A stretch of 64,000 bases of DNA from Branchinecta lynchi (taxonomy: Eukaryota; Arthropoda; Branchiopoda; Anostraca; Branchinectidae): the NCBI GenBank assembly GCA_023053575.1, contig JAKZAP010000016.1, positions 12,356,030 through 12,420,029 on the forward strand. The letters run 5' to 3'. The notes under the pieces were generated by a model. That model was not told where the DNA came from. It was given only the letters and a program-made list of their open reading frames with translations, and searched no databases. Positions 1-10,640 of the stretch are shown one piece after another (the first letter of the stretch is position 1; every line of letters starts with the position of its first letter). A program made the translations under genes and the position numbers.

Positions 1-1
1 G

Positions 2-1192
2 GTAAAATACGAATTTAAAGAAATTCGAGAAACAGATGTGAATGTATCTAATAAATCAGAGTTTGAATTCGTAACGAAGAAATTAGATTCCTGGTTTTAT
101 CCAAGTGAAAGTTATCTTGATGTCAGTGTAAGAATAGTAAACGAAGATGGTACTCCTATAGCTGCAACCGATGTTGCTACTTTAACGAATAATGGATTTA
201 ATTTATTCAGTACCGCTGAGTATGTAATAAACGATGAATCGGTTGAAAAAATTAATCATGTTGGTATTACAACTACCGTTACAAAGTTGATTGAATACTC
301 TGATGATTATTCTAGAAGTGCTGCAAGAAATCATTTCTGGTATAAAGATTATAATCAAGGGAAAGAAATTAATCCTGTTATTGCTTCGTTTACTGCAGGG
401 GCTGCAGCAGGGGGTGGAACAGTCAGTTTGAGAAATAATAATAATTATAATAAAGGATTTGAAAAAAGATATAACAGAACAAAGAGCAGTAAATTAGTAA
501 ATATGTATTTACCATTATCAGAATTGTTTGGATTTCTGAAAGGAAACAAACGATTCTTCAGAGGTGCATCGCATAAATTATTTCTAAGAAGAAATGATGA
601 TAACAACATGATTATAAGAAATGGAAATACTAATTTCAAAGTAGTAATCGAGTATTTATCCTGGAAGATCCCTATTGTAGCTCCTAGTATCGAAATGATG
701 AGTGAATTAGAAAAGGGTCTTGCTAAGGATAAAAAGCATAATCTGATGTGGGAAGCATGTAATACTTATAAAAGCGATGTTAGTCAGAATAAGGAGCACA
801 CCTGGAAAGTTGTGTCTGAGAGAAATAGTCCTACAAAAATCGTTGTGATGTTACAGAAAAATGAAAAGCATAACAATCAATTAATGAATAATATGGTGTT
901 TGATCATATGAATTTAACAGACATAGAACTTAGAATTAATGGGGATAAATATCCCGAAGAACCACTTAAATGTGATTTTAGCGATAATAAATGTAAATAC
1001 TCAAATCTTTACAATAGGTTCATACATTTGGGTTATAAACAATTAGCATTTGATACTGGTAGTGTTGTTAGTATAGAAGAATTTAAAGAAGTATATCCAC
1101 TATTCTGTTTCGATGTTTCCAAACACGAGTCAAATATTTATAATGGAACAACTGCTGATATTGAAATAAGTTTAACGTTGAAAGATAATTAA
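2..1192 (+). CDS. Capsid-like protein of an endogenous DNA virus / Polinton-type element (5' end outside window)
   Basis: The frame is open from base 2 to the stop at 1190-1192, about 396 codons. The first in-window start-like codon (GTG at 38) is unlikely to be the real start, because the frame continues upstream past the edge. The protein is rich in beta-type sequence and Asn/Lys. It has an N-terminal block with YLDVSVRIVNEDGTPIAATD, then an LW/FWYKD-type segment (HFWYKD, near codon 112), a Gly/Ala-rich stretch, and a C-terminal half with SPTKIVVMLQ and FDHMNLTDIELRINGDKYPE. From memory of the family, this order fits double-jelly-roll major capsid proteins of Polinton/Maverick-like and related integrated viruses, which build the icosahedral shell. 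That assignment is inference without a search. There are no internal stops over more than 1.1 kb, and its AT-rich codons differ from everything to the right. A small gene follows 127 bp downstream on the same strand. An unrelated beta-rich structural protein remains possible. Confidence 0.5.
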   Translation, partial: VKYEFKEIRETDVNVSNKSEFEFVTKKLDSWFYPSESYLDVSVRIVNEDGTPIAATDVATLTNNGFNLFSTAEYVINDESVEKINHVGITTTVTKLIEYSDDYSRSAARNHFWYKDYNQGKEINPVIASFTAGAAAGGGTVSLRNNNNYNKGFEKRYNRTKSSKLVNMYLPLSELFGFLKGNKRFFRGASHKLFLRRNDDNNMIIRNGNTNFKVVIEYLSWKIPIVAPSIEMMSELEKGLAKDKKHNLMWEACNTYKSDVSQNKEHTWKVVSERNSPTKIVVMLQKNEKHNNQLMNNMVFDHMNLTDIELRINGDKYPEEPLKCDFSDNKCKYSNLYNRFIHLGYKQLAFDTGSVVSIEEFKEVYPLFCFDVSKHESNIYNGTTADIEISLTLKDN

Positions 1193-1319
1193 CCCGTACC
1201 ATATAATGTTTACTGTGTTATATATTATGAAAGAAAAGCTACATTAGGTATTATTAACAAAAATATGTATGTGAGTTTGTGAGTCTGGATTTTTATTTAA
1301 TAAAATCATCCCCTAATAA

Positions 1320-1628
1320 ATGGAGTCCACAAAGGAAGTCTTGAATACAATCAGAATGAATAAATACAATGAGACAATCAGGAAAGAAGAACTAGTTCTA
1401 GGATTGAAATATACTATTGTTAAAATGAGAATTGCTAAGACAAAATATGGTGATAAGTTGGTTGTAGTCATTAATCATAATGACAAACCCTGTGATTTGT
1501 TTATAACACAGAAATATAATGCCATTGCTAACGAATTACTTTTAAAGAAAAATCTAGTTTTGCAACCAATTGTACGCGAAAACAAGAACAAAGAAACATA
1601 TGTGGATTTAGAACTGTTTACTCAGTAA
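1320..1628 (+). CDS. Small beta-rich protein, OB-fold-like, next to the capsid-like gene
   Basis: This is a 102-residue ATG-initiated frame in the same AT-rich island and on the same strand as the capsid-like gene. It begins with a charged helix-like segment of about 28 residues. It continues with alternating beta-type sequence: LVLGLKYTIVKMRIAKTKYG (residues 26-45), then DKLVVVINH, and a C-terminal ETYVDLELF. The G-x-x-Y-x-I ... TKYG ... VVV pattern resembles small OB-fold, single-strand-nucleic-acid-binding proteins of small DNA viruses and integrated elements. This is pattern recognition only. No Cys/His cluster or catalytic motif is visible. The upstream context (CCCCTAATAAATGG) has no splice signal demanding a longer form. 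An A-run and AT-rich tail follow the stop, compatible with a polyadenylation region (AATAAA at 1634-1639). Confidence 0.4.
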   Translation: MESTKEVLNTIRMNKYNETIRKEELVLGLKYTIVKMRIAKTKYGDKLVVVINHNDKPCDLFITQKYNAIANELLLKKNLVLQPIVRENKNKETYVDLELFTQ

Positions 1629-1830
1629 TATTTGAATAAAAAATGAAAAATGTAAAAAAAAAAGAAGTAGTAGTATATTGTAGTATTTTATATGTAGTAA
1701 AGGGTAATATTCTCATTTCTTGTATCCTTTATTTTGGAATTAAGAAAATAAAAATGTTCTTAAAAAGGGGGATAATTTGGTAAAAAGGATGTTAAAATTT
1801 AAGAAATTGATGTTAAAATGGGGTTTTGAA
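1629..1830. other. AT-rich 3' flank of the virus-like island and junction with repeat family A
   Basis: This is noncoding sequence with A-runs and AATAAA-like signals at 1634 and 1745. Composition switches abruptly near 1830 to G-runs and the GATCGGATCTTAATGAAACTT motif of repeat family A. The virus-like island is therefore truncated by, or was the target of, a family A element. I see no terminal inverted repeat at this edge. Confidence 0.6.
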
Positions 1831-1831
1831 A

Positions 1832-2844
1832 TTGGGGGGAGGGTGGAGTGGGAGCGGCGATTATATACTACTATCGGATCTTAATGAAACTTGATATCTG
1901 GAAAGACCTTGTGTCTCAGATATCTCATATCAAGTCCGGACCGGATCCGATGAATCGGGGGGAACTGTAAATCGTGTGAAACTCTTAGAGTGGAGCGATC
2001 CGGATGAAACTTAGTGGCAAGAACAAGAACAAGCTCTAGATAAACAACTGACAGAACTGGATCGGATTCGGACACTATGTGGGGAGCTGGAGGGGGGTTC
2101 CGGAATTCCGGCGATCCGTAGTTAATGTACTTCTAGGTGGACTAGGACGATAAAACTTGGTAGGCATATCAGGGACCCGACCAGATTAACTTGGAAACAG
2201 TCACTTCCCCATCCGACAGTCGTGGGGGAGGGGGAGACGGCGGAATCCGGGAATTAGTGGCATGCATAACTTTCGAACGGGTTATCGGATCTTAATGAAA
2301 CTTGATATCTTGAAAGATCCCACGTCTCAGATGTCCCGTTTCAAGTCCGGACTAGATCCGATCAACTGGGAGGGGGGGTCGGAGGGGAGAACCGGAAATC
2401 TTGTGACGCGCATAGAGTGGAGCGATCACGATGAAACTTGGTGAGAAGTACAGGCACAAGTCCTAGGTACGTTACTGACAGGATCGAACCGGATTCGAGG
2501 GGGAAGGGGGGGGGTGTCCGGAATGATCGTGAGTTAAGGTACTTCCAGATGTGCTAGGACCATAAAACTTTGCTGGGGTATTAGAAACTTGACATCATTG
2601 GGTTAGAGATCACCATCCTTAAAGAACTCATCTTAACCGCAAAATACAAAAAACACTTTTAAGCAAAATTTACTTTTTCACGATCGCCATGTACATGATC
2701 CTTTTTGCCTCAAGGGTTTTTCTTAGAAATTAATTTTCAGCACCCTTATAGTGCGAATCTTAACCAGAAAGTGGAAACAATACTTCTGACCATCACTTTC
2801 ATCTGACCCAGCCTTGCAAGTGCCATTTGAGCTTCCAGCTCTTA
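1832..2844 (+). mobile_element. Family A repeat, 5'-truncated copy, 3' palindromic end intact
   Basis: This is a noncoding repeat built from modules that each contain GATC-GGA...ATGAAACTTG followed by a GGATCCG and G-run segment (motif occurrences near 1875, 2000, 2291, 2425). It ends with the family's 3' cap, CAAGTGCCATTTGAGCTTCCAGCTCTTA (2818-2844), which contains the GAGCT/AGCTC hairpin. The 5' palindrome ATGGCACTTG and the GTCY microsatellite seen in complete copies are missing. It abuts family C directly at 2845. No transposase-like frame exists; short open frames here are readings through the repeat. Confidence 0.7.
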
Positions 2845-3930
2845 CTTTTGGGATCCCAAAACGTACGTGGAGGGATACCTATGACATCGCAAAAGTTGTC
2901 CGTCTGTCTGTCCGTCCGTCTGTAGCACGATAACTCTCGAAGGGAATGAGATATTTTGATGAAACTTAGTGTGAGGATTCGTTGAGTCGTCGGACAAGTC
3001 AAGTTTGAAGATGGGCTTTGTAGCCCTACATTTAGGGGTGGGGTAGGGGTTTCAAATTAAGGGGCAAACTAAATATTTTGAAACAGCTAATGTGATAGTC
3101 GATTATGGGGTAAGAAGACATGCTGAACACGATGGTGAAAATCATTTTGTTATCGAACAAGTTGTTCGCCCGGAATCCGGCCCAAACCCGAAAGTTTGTT
3201 AAAAGTAAAAGTTTTATTGTAAGCTGATTAGATGTTCGATTTAGGGGTAGGAAGACACGCTGAACACGGTGGTGAAAACCATTTTCTCGACGTACAAGTA
3301 TTTCGACCGGAATCCGGCCAAAACCGGAAAGTTTGTTAAAATTAAAAGTTTTAGTTGAAGTTGATTAGATGTTCGATTTAGGGCAAGAAGACATGCTGAA
3401 CACTTATGTGAAAACAATTTTCTATCCAGACATGTAATTCGCCCGGAATCCGGCCAAAACCGGAAAATTGGTAGAAGTTAAAGTTTTATTTCTAGTTGAT
3501 TAGATAACAAGGGGTAAGAAGAGATGCTGAATCCGTGTGTGACAATCATATTTTACCCGGACATATAGTTCAACCGGAATCCGGCTGGACTCGGAAAATG
3601 TGTTATAAGCTAAATTTTTATTTGAAGTTGACTAGATGTTCATTATTGGGGAAAGAAGATACCCAGAGTTCATTTTTGAGCTTTCTTTTTTTTTCGCCGG
3701 ACAATTAGTTCTGGAGTTTGGCCGAAATCGGGAAATTGGCGGTAGTGGTAGGAAGTTTTTCTCAGATGATTAGCTATTTGGCCTTAATCTGTTTCTGAAT
3801 TTTAATTGTAAGAATGTTCAAGGAGTCTGGCGATGACTGGATTTGGCTAAGACAAGACCCAGTTGTCTGGATCAGATATTGAATTTTTGGGATCCCATCG
3901 AAACCTTTGGTCTTGTTTTTCGTCGCCGAG
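2845..3930 (+). mobile_element. Family C repeat, near-complete copy with 135-bp internal tandem array
   Basis: It opens with the perfect palindrome TTTTGGGATCCCAAAA and the GGATACCTATGACATCGC segment. A (GTCY)n microsatellite follows at about 2899-2925, then GATAACTCTCGAAGGG-type and GATGAAACTT motifs and the conserved TGTAGCCCTACATTTAGGGG. The body is 4-5 degenerate copies of a roughly 130-140 bp unit containing GAAGACATGCTGAACAC and CCGGAATCCGGCC (starts near 3107, 3243, 3381, 3512, 3648). It closes near 3890-3925 with GGGATCCCATCGAAACCTTT. It is noncoding and non-autonomous. Confidence 0.7.
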
Positions 3931-4265
3931 GGATAGCTAGGCCTATGAGACTAATGATTGCAGTTCACACAAAATATGTTTTTGGAATATAAACTTTTGA
4001 AATCCACGATGAGTTGACTACTTCCCCACGATGGTCGGATCGGGTAAGTAAGCGACTTAGGGTTTTTACAGAAAACACATACATCTTAAAAAATTTTGTC
4101 TGCGACACACTGTTGTTTGGAAAGTAATCTGGTCGATTTTTACCATGAAGGAGTCTGATTTTCGAAATTTTTTACTGCGGCATAAAGTTTTAAAACAGTC
4201 TGGTTCACTCTGTGTTAAAACTGTCTGTATTTAAGTAGAAAAATATTTATTTCCATTTTTTTTTG
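3931..4265. repeat. Degenerate sequence with similarity to family J
   Basis: No gene is visible. Segments such as TAATGATTGCA and GATTTTCGAAATTTT-CTGCGG recur in the family J array at 35.5-36.3 kb, so this is probably a decayed J-type repeat. Confidence 0.35.
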
Positions 4266-4448
4266 TAAATAATGCATACAGCGGGTACGTCAGCTACGAT
4301 GCTTTGGCAGCGATATTTGGCCCTTCTTGGCAAGGGTCCTCGTCAGGCTGTCAATGTTCATCCCTGCCAATGAATCGTAGCAGACGTGCCCGTTGTATGC
4401 ATTATTTGAATATATTTTTCAAAGTCAGCTCGGGCTCAAGGAATATTT
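4266..4448 (-). mobile_element. Family G element (copy a), inverted repeat with degenerate hammerhead core
   Basis: The element is bounded inside by the inverted repeat TAAATAATGCATACA (4266-4280) and its complement near 4394-4408. The 3' tail reads TCAGCTCGGGCTCAAGGAATAT, as in other G copies. On the minus strand, 4351-4308 carries CTGACGA and the stem CCCTT/AAGGG. The GAAA of the hammerhead core has lost its G (CCAAATATC), so this ribozyme copy is expected to be inactive. Confidence 0.6.
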
Positions 4449-4455
4449 TTTTTTC

Positions 4456-5851
4456 ATGGCACTTCCAGCCTCTGGCTCAAGTGCCATATACCGATCATAA
4501 TTCCGTCCGTCGGTCGGTCTGGTTTTTTTGTCACATTTTTTCGAATTAGGGTACTTCCCGATGTACTAGGACAATGAAATTTGGCAGGCATATCAGCAAC
4601 CCAACCAAACTAACCTGGAAATAATCAGTTTCCCAATCCAACCATATTGAGGGAGTGGAGGGCCGTGCGAACTTGAAAATTGAGGGCAGTTTGTCACACT
4701 TTTTCGAGTTCGGGTACTTCCAGATGTGCTAGGACCATGAAACTTGGCAGGCATATCAGGGACCCGACCAAACAAACTTAGAAATAATCAGTTTTCCGAT
4801 CCGACCATCTCGGGGGGGGGGAGGGCGGGGGAATCCGGGAAATTGAGCAGTGTGTAACTTCCGAACGGGTGATCGGATTGGAATGAAACTTAGTAACTGA
4901 ATAGATTCTATATGTCTGATGTCCCGTTTAAGGTCTTGACCATATTCAATAGCTAGGGGGGAGTTGGGGGGGGGGGGAGACCGGAAATCTCGAGAAACGG
5001 TTAGAATGGAGGGATCGGAGTGAAACTTACTAGGAAGAACAAACATCTGCTCCAGGTTAATCTTTTACACAGTTGGACTGGATCCGGACACTTCGGGGGT
5101 GGGGGTGTAGGGGGTTTCCCGGAATTCCAGTTTTTGGGGATTTTCATGACGTAACTTGGCAGGCATATCAGGGACCCGTTCAAACTGACTTGGAAATATA
5201 AAAAAATCTTCGATATGATAATCTTAGGGGGGAGTGGAGGGAGAGAAATCCTGAATATTGAGTCATGCGCAACTTTGGAACGGGAGATCGGATTCGAGTG
5301 AAATTTAATAAATGAACAGAGGACATATCCCTGTGGCGATCTTCGTCATTTCCGGATCGGATCCGACAACTGTTGAGGTTGGGGGATACTAGACCCGCTT
5401 AGACTGGTGTGATCGGGATCGAACATTGTAGAATAACAAACAGATGCTCTGGGCATCATTTACAGAACCGGATTGGCTCCGGGTATTGTGGGTGGAGTTG
5501 GAGGGGGGGGGGGGTCTGGAATTCCGGTGATCGCGAGTTAAGGTACTTCCAGATGAGCTAGGATGACGAAACTTCGCTGGAATATTAGATATTCAACAAG
5601 ATTTGCTTATAAATAGCTACTTCCCAAATCCGACTATTACCGTATCAACCTTGACCGCAAAGTAAGAAAAATACTTTTAAGCAAAATATGTATGTTCATG
5701 GTCCCCATCAGCCAAGTGTCATTTTTGCCTCAAGGGTTTTGCTTACAAATGAAGTTCTAGCCCCCTTACAGCGCGCATCTTAACCGCAAAGTTCTTTTGA
5801 TGAAAAATATATCTTAACCCCTGCAAGTGCCATATGAGCTTACAGCTCTTG
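4456..5851 (+). mobile_element. Family A repeat, full-length short copy with both palindromic caps
   Basis: The 5' cap is ATGGCACTT...CTCAAGTGCCATATACCGATC, followed by GTCY/GTCGG microsatellite (4503-4520). The body has repeated ATGAAACTTGGCAGGCATATCAGGGACCCG modules (near 4587, 4737, 5155) alternating with GATCGGATTGGAATGAAACTT and GGAGTGAAACTTA modules. The 3' cap is CAAGTGCCATATGAGCTTACAGCTCTTG (5824-5851), followed by TTTT. Flanks are T-rich and I see no target duplication. Length is about 1.4 kb. Confidence 0.72.
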
Positions 5852-6127
5852 TTTTGTTTTTATGAATTTTTCGGAACTATTGGAATAATAGCTATTTCTG
5901 GGGAGAAAATTTATTGATGTTAGGCTCTAATGTGGATAATGTGGCTCTATATTAGAAACTTTTTATTTTAGCAGACAGAAATATATTTTTTTTACTTTTT
6001 TAATTTATTCTGAAGGGGGAGCTTGAAAGTAAAAGGCTCATTAAGAACTAACTTGTGAATGGGACTGGTGATTGCATTACTATCAATTAACAGAAAATTC
6101 TAGTTTTATCTACTATTTTGGAGGGCT
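5852..6127. other. Unassigned AT-rich spacer
   Basis: I see no gene, repeat unit or structured RNA in this spacer between families A and C. Confidence 0.5.
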
Positions 6128-7170
6128 ACTACTTTTTGGGATCCTGCACCTATGACTTCGTAAGAGTTGGCCGTCTCTCCTCTGTTAGCACGATAACTCT
6201 CGTAGGGGTTGAGATATTTCGTTCAAATTTGGCATAAAGAATCTTTGGGTCAAAGTACAGGTCAATTCGAAGATGGGGTCTGTAGCCCTATATTTAGGGG
6301 TCGGGAGGGGGTCAAATTAAGGGACGAAAAAATATTTTAGAATCTAATAAGATGATCGATTCAGAGATAAGGAGAAATGCTGAATCCGAATATGAAAATT
6401 ATTTTCTCGCCGGAGAAGTAGTTCACCGTGAATCCGGCAAAAACAGGAAAATTTCTGAAAAAGAAATGTTTAATCTGAAGTAAATTAGAGGTTCAATTTA
6501 GGGGTAAGAAGACACTGAACACATATTAAACAATTTTTTTTTTCGCCGGACAAGTAGTTCGCCTGGGATCCGGCCCAAACCGGAAAATTTGTATAACATA
6601 AAAGTTGTATTTGAGCTTGATTAGATGTTCGATTCAGGCTTAAGAAGACATGCTGCATCCGCATATGGCAATTATTTTCTACCCGGACATATTCTCCCGG
6701 AATCCGGCTGAAAAAGTAAAGTTTTGAAAAAGTAAACGTTTTTATCTGAAGTTGATTAGAGGATGGGTGTAGTGGTAAGGAAGCATGCTGAACCTATGTG
6801 TCAATATTCCACGCCGGACAAATAGTTCGGGCTCCGGCCAAAACCTGAAGATTCGTTAAAAGTTAAAGTTTTATCTGTAGTATATCGTAAGGTAGTATAT
6901 AGTACATAATGGACAAGAAGCTCGCCAAGAACCAGGCAGAAACCGGAAAATATGTGAGCAGTAAGGCAGCTGGAAGTTTTGATCAATTTCGTCAAAGTAT
7001 ATCCGACTTACAGGAGTAAACACGCAAGCTGAATCCACGTCTCTCTGTTTCTAAATTCCAGTTAAAATTGGTTGGCGAAGACCGGATATTTATCTACAAG
7101 ATCCAACTGTCTGGATCAGATATGAAATTTGTGGGATCCCGTCGAAACCTTTGGTCTTGTTTGAAGACAA
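6128..7170 (+). mobile_element. Family C repeat, diverged copy
   Basis: It starts with TTTTTGGGATCC and CTATGACTTCG. A decayed GTCY tract precedes TTAGCACGATAACTCTCG, then TGTAGCCCTATATTTAGGGG. The body contains about five 130-bp units with AAGAAGACA...TGCTGAA and CCGGAATCCGGC. It ends at about 7134-7165 with GTGGGATCCCGTCGAAACCTTTGG. The overlapping short frames at 7068-7352 on both strands are readings through this end and are not genes. Confidence 0.65.
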
Positions 7171-7552
7171 TAGAGGAAGCACTGGCCAAGAGCCAAGAGA
7201 AAAGAGTTCGTCCCTCACTGTTTCCGGTACCCTTTCGGAAAAGATTGAGAATCACTGGCACATATTGGTCCTTCACCTTGCGATGGTTGTTAAGCCCTTA
7301 TTTGTGTTTAATTATACGTTCACCTCATATTTTTCAGTTTTCGTTTGACTAGCCCCGTCTGCCGCATCTGATTGCAAGCTCCCGGTGATTCTTAACTAAT
7401 TTTACCCTCATCAATATGCGCAAATGTCGGCTTCTTTTTATTAATCCCCTGGGTTTTATTCCCTCTGCTTAATTGCTTTCCGTGACCCAGTCGACTTCGA
7501 ACTAATAGGCGGGTCTGAATCTCTGGGGGTGGTGACAGATTTTGTAGGCAAA
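7171..7552. other. Spacer without recognised features
   Basis: No gene or repeat was recognised. Short open frames cross it, but none has domain-like content. Confidence 0.5.
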
Positions 7553-7933
7553 GTGACGTTTATGTCAACTGACGTTTATGTCAACTGACGTTTATGTCAA
7601 CTGACGTTTATGTCAACTGACGTTTATGTCAACTGACGGTAAGCGAACTGACGTGTAGGGGAACTGACGTGTAGCTGAACTGACGTGTTGACGAACTGAC
7701 GGATTTCTAAAATAGGTGAACTGACGGTGACTGAACTGACGTTTATGTCAACTGACGTTTATGTCAACTGACGGTAGGCGAACTGACGTGTAGTACAACT
7801 GACGTTTAGGTGAACTGACGTGTAGGCGAACTGACGTGTAGTGGAACTGACGTGTAGAGGAACTGACGTGTTGACGTACTGTCGGATTTTTCGTTTAGGC
7901 GAACTGACGTTTATGCCAACTGACGTGTTGCGG
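7553..7933 (+). repeat. 16-bp minisatellite with an invariant AACTGACG core
   Basis: About two dozen units of period 16. Each carries the core AACTGACG followed by an 8-bp variable part (mainly TTTATGTC, TGTAGGCG or TGTAGNNG). Runs of the identical TTTATGTC type at 7554-7640 and again at 7737-7775 suggest recent unit amplification. The core contains TGACGT, the half-site of CRE/ATF factors, repeated roughly every 1.5 helical turns. Two units are disrupted by AT insertions (near 7702 and 7884). Confidence 0.85.
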
Positions 7934-8082
7934 TAGTGACAGCGACCCCTATACTATATGGAACAGCATTGGGCTTCATTTCTACTTTAAGCCATCGTTT
8001 CCTGAATCAATTCCCGGCATATTCGGAATCAGCATGTTCGATTTGGCTGGAATCCACTTACTGTACCGTTTGGGTTAGGGTT

Positions 8083-8394
8083 GCAGTTATCGTGGTATCT
8101 GGCCAGTTATCGTGGTATCAGATATTCAGATACTACAGTCCGACCGTGGTAACTGGTCGTGGTATCTGAAAAAGTCATCTCACTTTCATTAGATTTTGTC
8201 AGATTGGTGAGAAAGAAGTTAGTGATGTAACTGGATATCTGTTTTTCTTTTGGGCTGACTTCCAACAGTGAAATTTTGGCAGTAGCTGTTTTTGCAGAGC
8301 ACCGTGTCTCAGATACCACGATAACTGCAAAAACGACTAATTGCAGATCCAGTTACCGTGGTAACAGATAGCATGGTATCAGCAAAAACGCAAC
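8083..8394. mobile_element. Family N inverted-repeat element (MITE), left end truncated
   Basis: The right end (8350-8394) matches the intact copy at 13421-13832: ACCGTGGTAACAGATA, CATGGTATCAGC, AAAAACGCAAC, followed by TA. The left terminal inverted repeat is missing and the copy begins within the internal GCAGTTATCGTGGTATCT repeats. It is noncoding. Confidence 0.7.
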
Positions 8395-10236
8395 TATTCT
8401 ATTAGCAGAAACGATTCTTGTCCAGCCCCACTGATCACATCTTAGCATAATTTCGGTAACATAAATGACGGTGCAGCATAGCTGGTCACACTTGCTAAAT
8501 TACATAATAACCCATCATGATAGGTAACCGCCCAAGAGAAGACATAAATGCACTGGCACTAGGAGGTTACCACAAACTACTTCAGGTTAACTTAAACAAT
8601 AACTTAATTAAAAACTGAGAGAAATTCCCCCATCACAAGGGACCCAGTAAAAAGTAGCACAGCCGAAACCGAAATCGCCCTCTGTGTGAATTGGGCTTTA
8701 GCTGAATTGTCTGTCTATTTTTTGTTATCATGTTATTTATTATTTATAGTATGCTGGAACAAGTCTAGTCTTTCTTTTTTGTTTTGGTTCTGGGTCTGCG
8801 TCAGCTGTTCAGACCCCATTACAACAAATATTACTGATTCAGGTGACGGAAACACCAGCTCCCCCCCCCTCCATCCCCCAACGGCCAGCCTCCAAGTGGC
8901 AATCAGCAAAGCAGCATTTGTTGAATCACTGGTACAGTACAGAAGCCGCGCCTAAATATTTAACTTGCTTGAAATGCCTGAAGGCGCGTCTGCATGAGGT
9001 GAATTGTTAATGAAATCTTGACGTCGTCGTCTGCAGTATATACAAACTATACTGGAATTTCTAGAAATCAAGCGCCTCACACTCCTCAAAACAAAATAAA
9101 AACGGCTGCAAGATGTCGCAAATCGTAGAAAAAAATAGCAGTAAGTTTGAATGGTTAATCATCCTGGGAAGGTGCAGTTTTGCGCTAAAGATGAAGCAAA
9201 AACACAAGAGCACCGAATCCTAGTTGTAAACCGTCACTGCGAAAAAAACACCCCAGCTAAACGTCGTTATGGCGAAAAGTCATAATCGCAACACGTCTCC
9301 ACGACAAAACGTACTGATACCAGTAATTGAGAAAACGTGCCACGACAAAACGCACTGACACCAGTAACTGACCTGTAAAACTCATCTGAATGACACCGTT
9401 CAAACTTGACGCATGTTCAAAAAACCAACGTATTCGTAGAAGATCTTAAGAAGCTGATTTGACTCTGAGCTATTTCAGATCGTGGTGGAGTGGATAGCAT
9501 CAAGAACAAATAATCTGATAGAACCTCCGTCTTGGGTCCCATGCAGCGACCATGGATACCCCGATAAAACTGAACGGAGCTAGAGGTACATGCTGTGAGT
9601 CCTGAGTTGATACCCGTTCACTTCCCTCTTCGCCGCTGCACATACCAGGTGAAAAACCGTAGGGATGCCTGCAAGCCGGTCTGTAAAGGACTACTCAGAC
9701 GGCGTGCATATTCTTTTGCGGAGTTGTACTGCGATACAGCTGTTTGTAATTATGATGTTCTGCGTAGCCTCTCCTCCGCTCCTTTGCATTGGGTAGGGTA
9801 TCAGAATATATTCGACTCCGCATGGTCGTATTACAGAGATAGGGAGACAGAGGTTCTTGTAGATTATTTGTTTTTGATCGCATTAAGTGACTGAACATGG
9901 AGCCGTTCGAAATTAGATAACGTAGCTTACGAAGAAGCACAATCTGTCTAACCCCTAGTTCACACTGCTGCGATTTCGCGCAGAATTCTGGGTCATGCGA
10001 CATACGACACATGTACTACAACCAATGCAAAGCTTTGCATTTTTTCGCAATTTCGGATGCCTTAAAAAATCCGACACGGCGCATGCGAAAAAAACAAAGA
10101 TTAATTAGTTTTCAAGACTAAGAGTAGCTCTACCTTGTTCTGAAACAAAACATTGTAATCCTAGGATGGCTGAACGCAAAATATCTTCTGAATAAACAGG
10201 TGGTCCACAAAATCACCAGGATCTTATTGCCCGCTC
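8395..10236. other. Unassigned region
   Basis: No gene was recognised. Minor features are a C-run at 8863-8879, a short duplication of CACGACAAAACG-ACTGA-ACCAGTAA (about 9301 and 9338), and CAAGAACAAATAA at 9505-9520, which matches a family R terminus and may be a decayed end. Frames at 8686-8955 and 9595-9894 show no domain pattern. Confidence 0.4.
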
Positions 10237-10640
10237 TCACAATGCCCACGGTTAGAATGCCCAAGATCAAAATGCCCACGGTTCAATGCCCACGATTAAG
10301 AATGACCACGGCCAGATCCGTATCCAGGAATTTATTTCGGCAGGAGGGGGGGGGGGGGGGGGTTGCCCGCGGGTCCGACCAAAAAGTTCAAAAAAGACAT
10401 AGATTACGAGTTAAAGCCTATAAAAAACGATTATTTTGTTTTATTTCTGTGGCGGGAGGTTGAACCTCCTACCCCCCCCCCCCCCCCCGATACGGCCCTG
10501 CCCACGGCTGAAAATGCCCACGACTGAAAATGCCTACAAGTGAGGTCGAAGACCCCGAGACTGAAATCGTGCAAAATGCCGACGGCTCAAAATGCCGACA
10601 TGCCGAGACGGGAAGCTAAACTCGTCTAGGGTCACAGTGC
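10237..10640 (+). repeat. AATGCCCACGG minisatellite, split by a family H insertion
   Basis: Degenerate units of about 15-17 bp (AATGCCCACGG + TTAA/CTGAA) lie at 10237-10312 and resume at 10501-10640. The family H element between them is flanked by an 8-bp duplication of the array itself, so it inserted into a pre-existing minisatellite. Confidence 0.75.
10313..10500. mobile_element. Family H MITE (hAT-like), copy 1
   Basis: 188 bp. The terminal inverted repeats are CAGATCCGTATCCAGG and (complement) GATACGGCCCTG. Flanking 8-mers ACCACGGC (10305-10312) and CCCACGGC (10501-10508) match at 7 of 8 positions, an 8-bp target duplication typical of hAT elements. Internally a run of about 18 G near the left end faces a run of about 18 C near the right end, so the single strand can fold over much of its length. 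It has no coding capacity. Confidence 0.75.

Noticed and set aside
7553..7933. Possible CRISPR-like array (constant core, variable spacer)
   Set aside because: The period is only 16 bp, the variable parts are a few related 8-mers, there are no cas genes and the context is an animal genome.
9505..9520. CAAGAACAAATAA as a family R end
   Set aside because: Only about 13 bases match and no partner end or duplication was found nearby.
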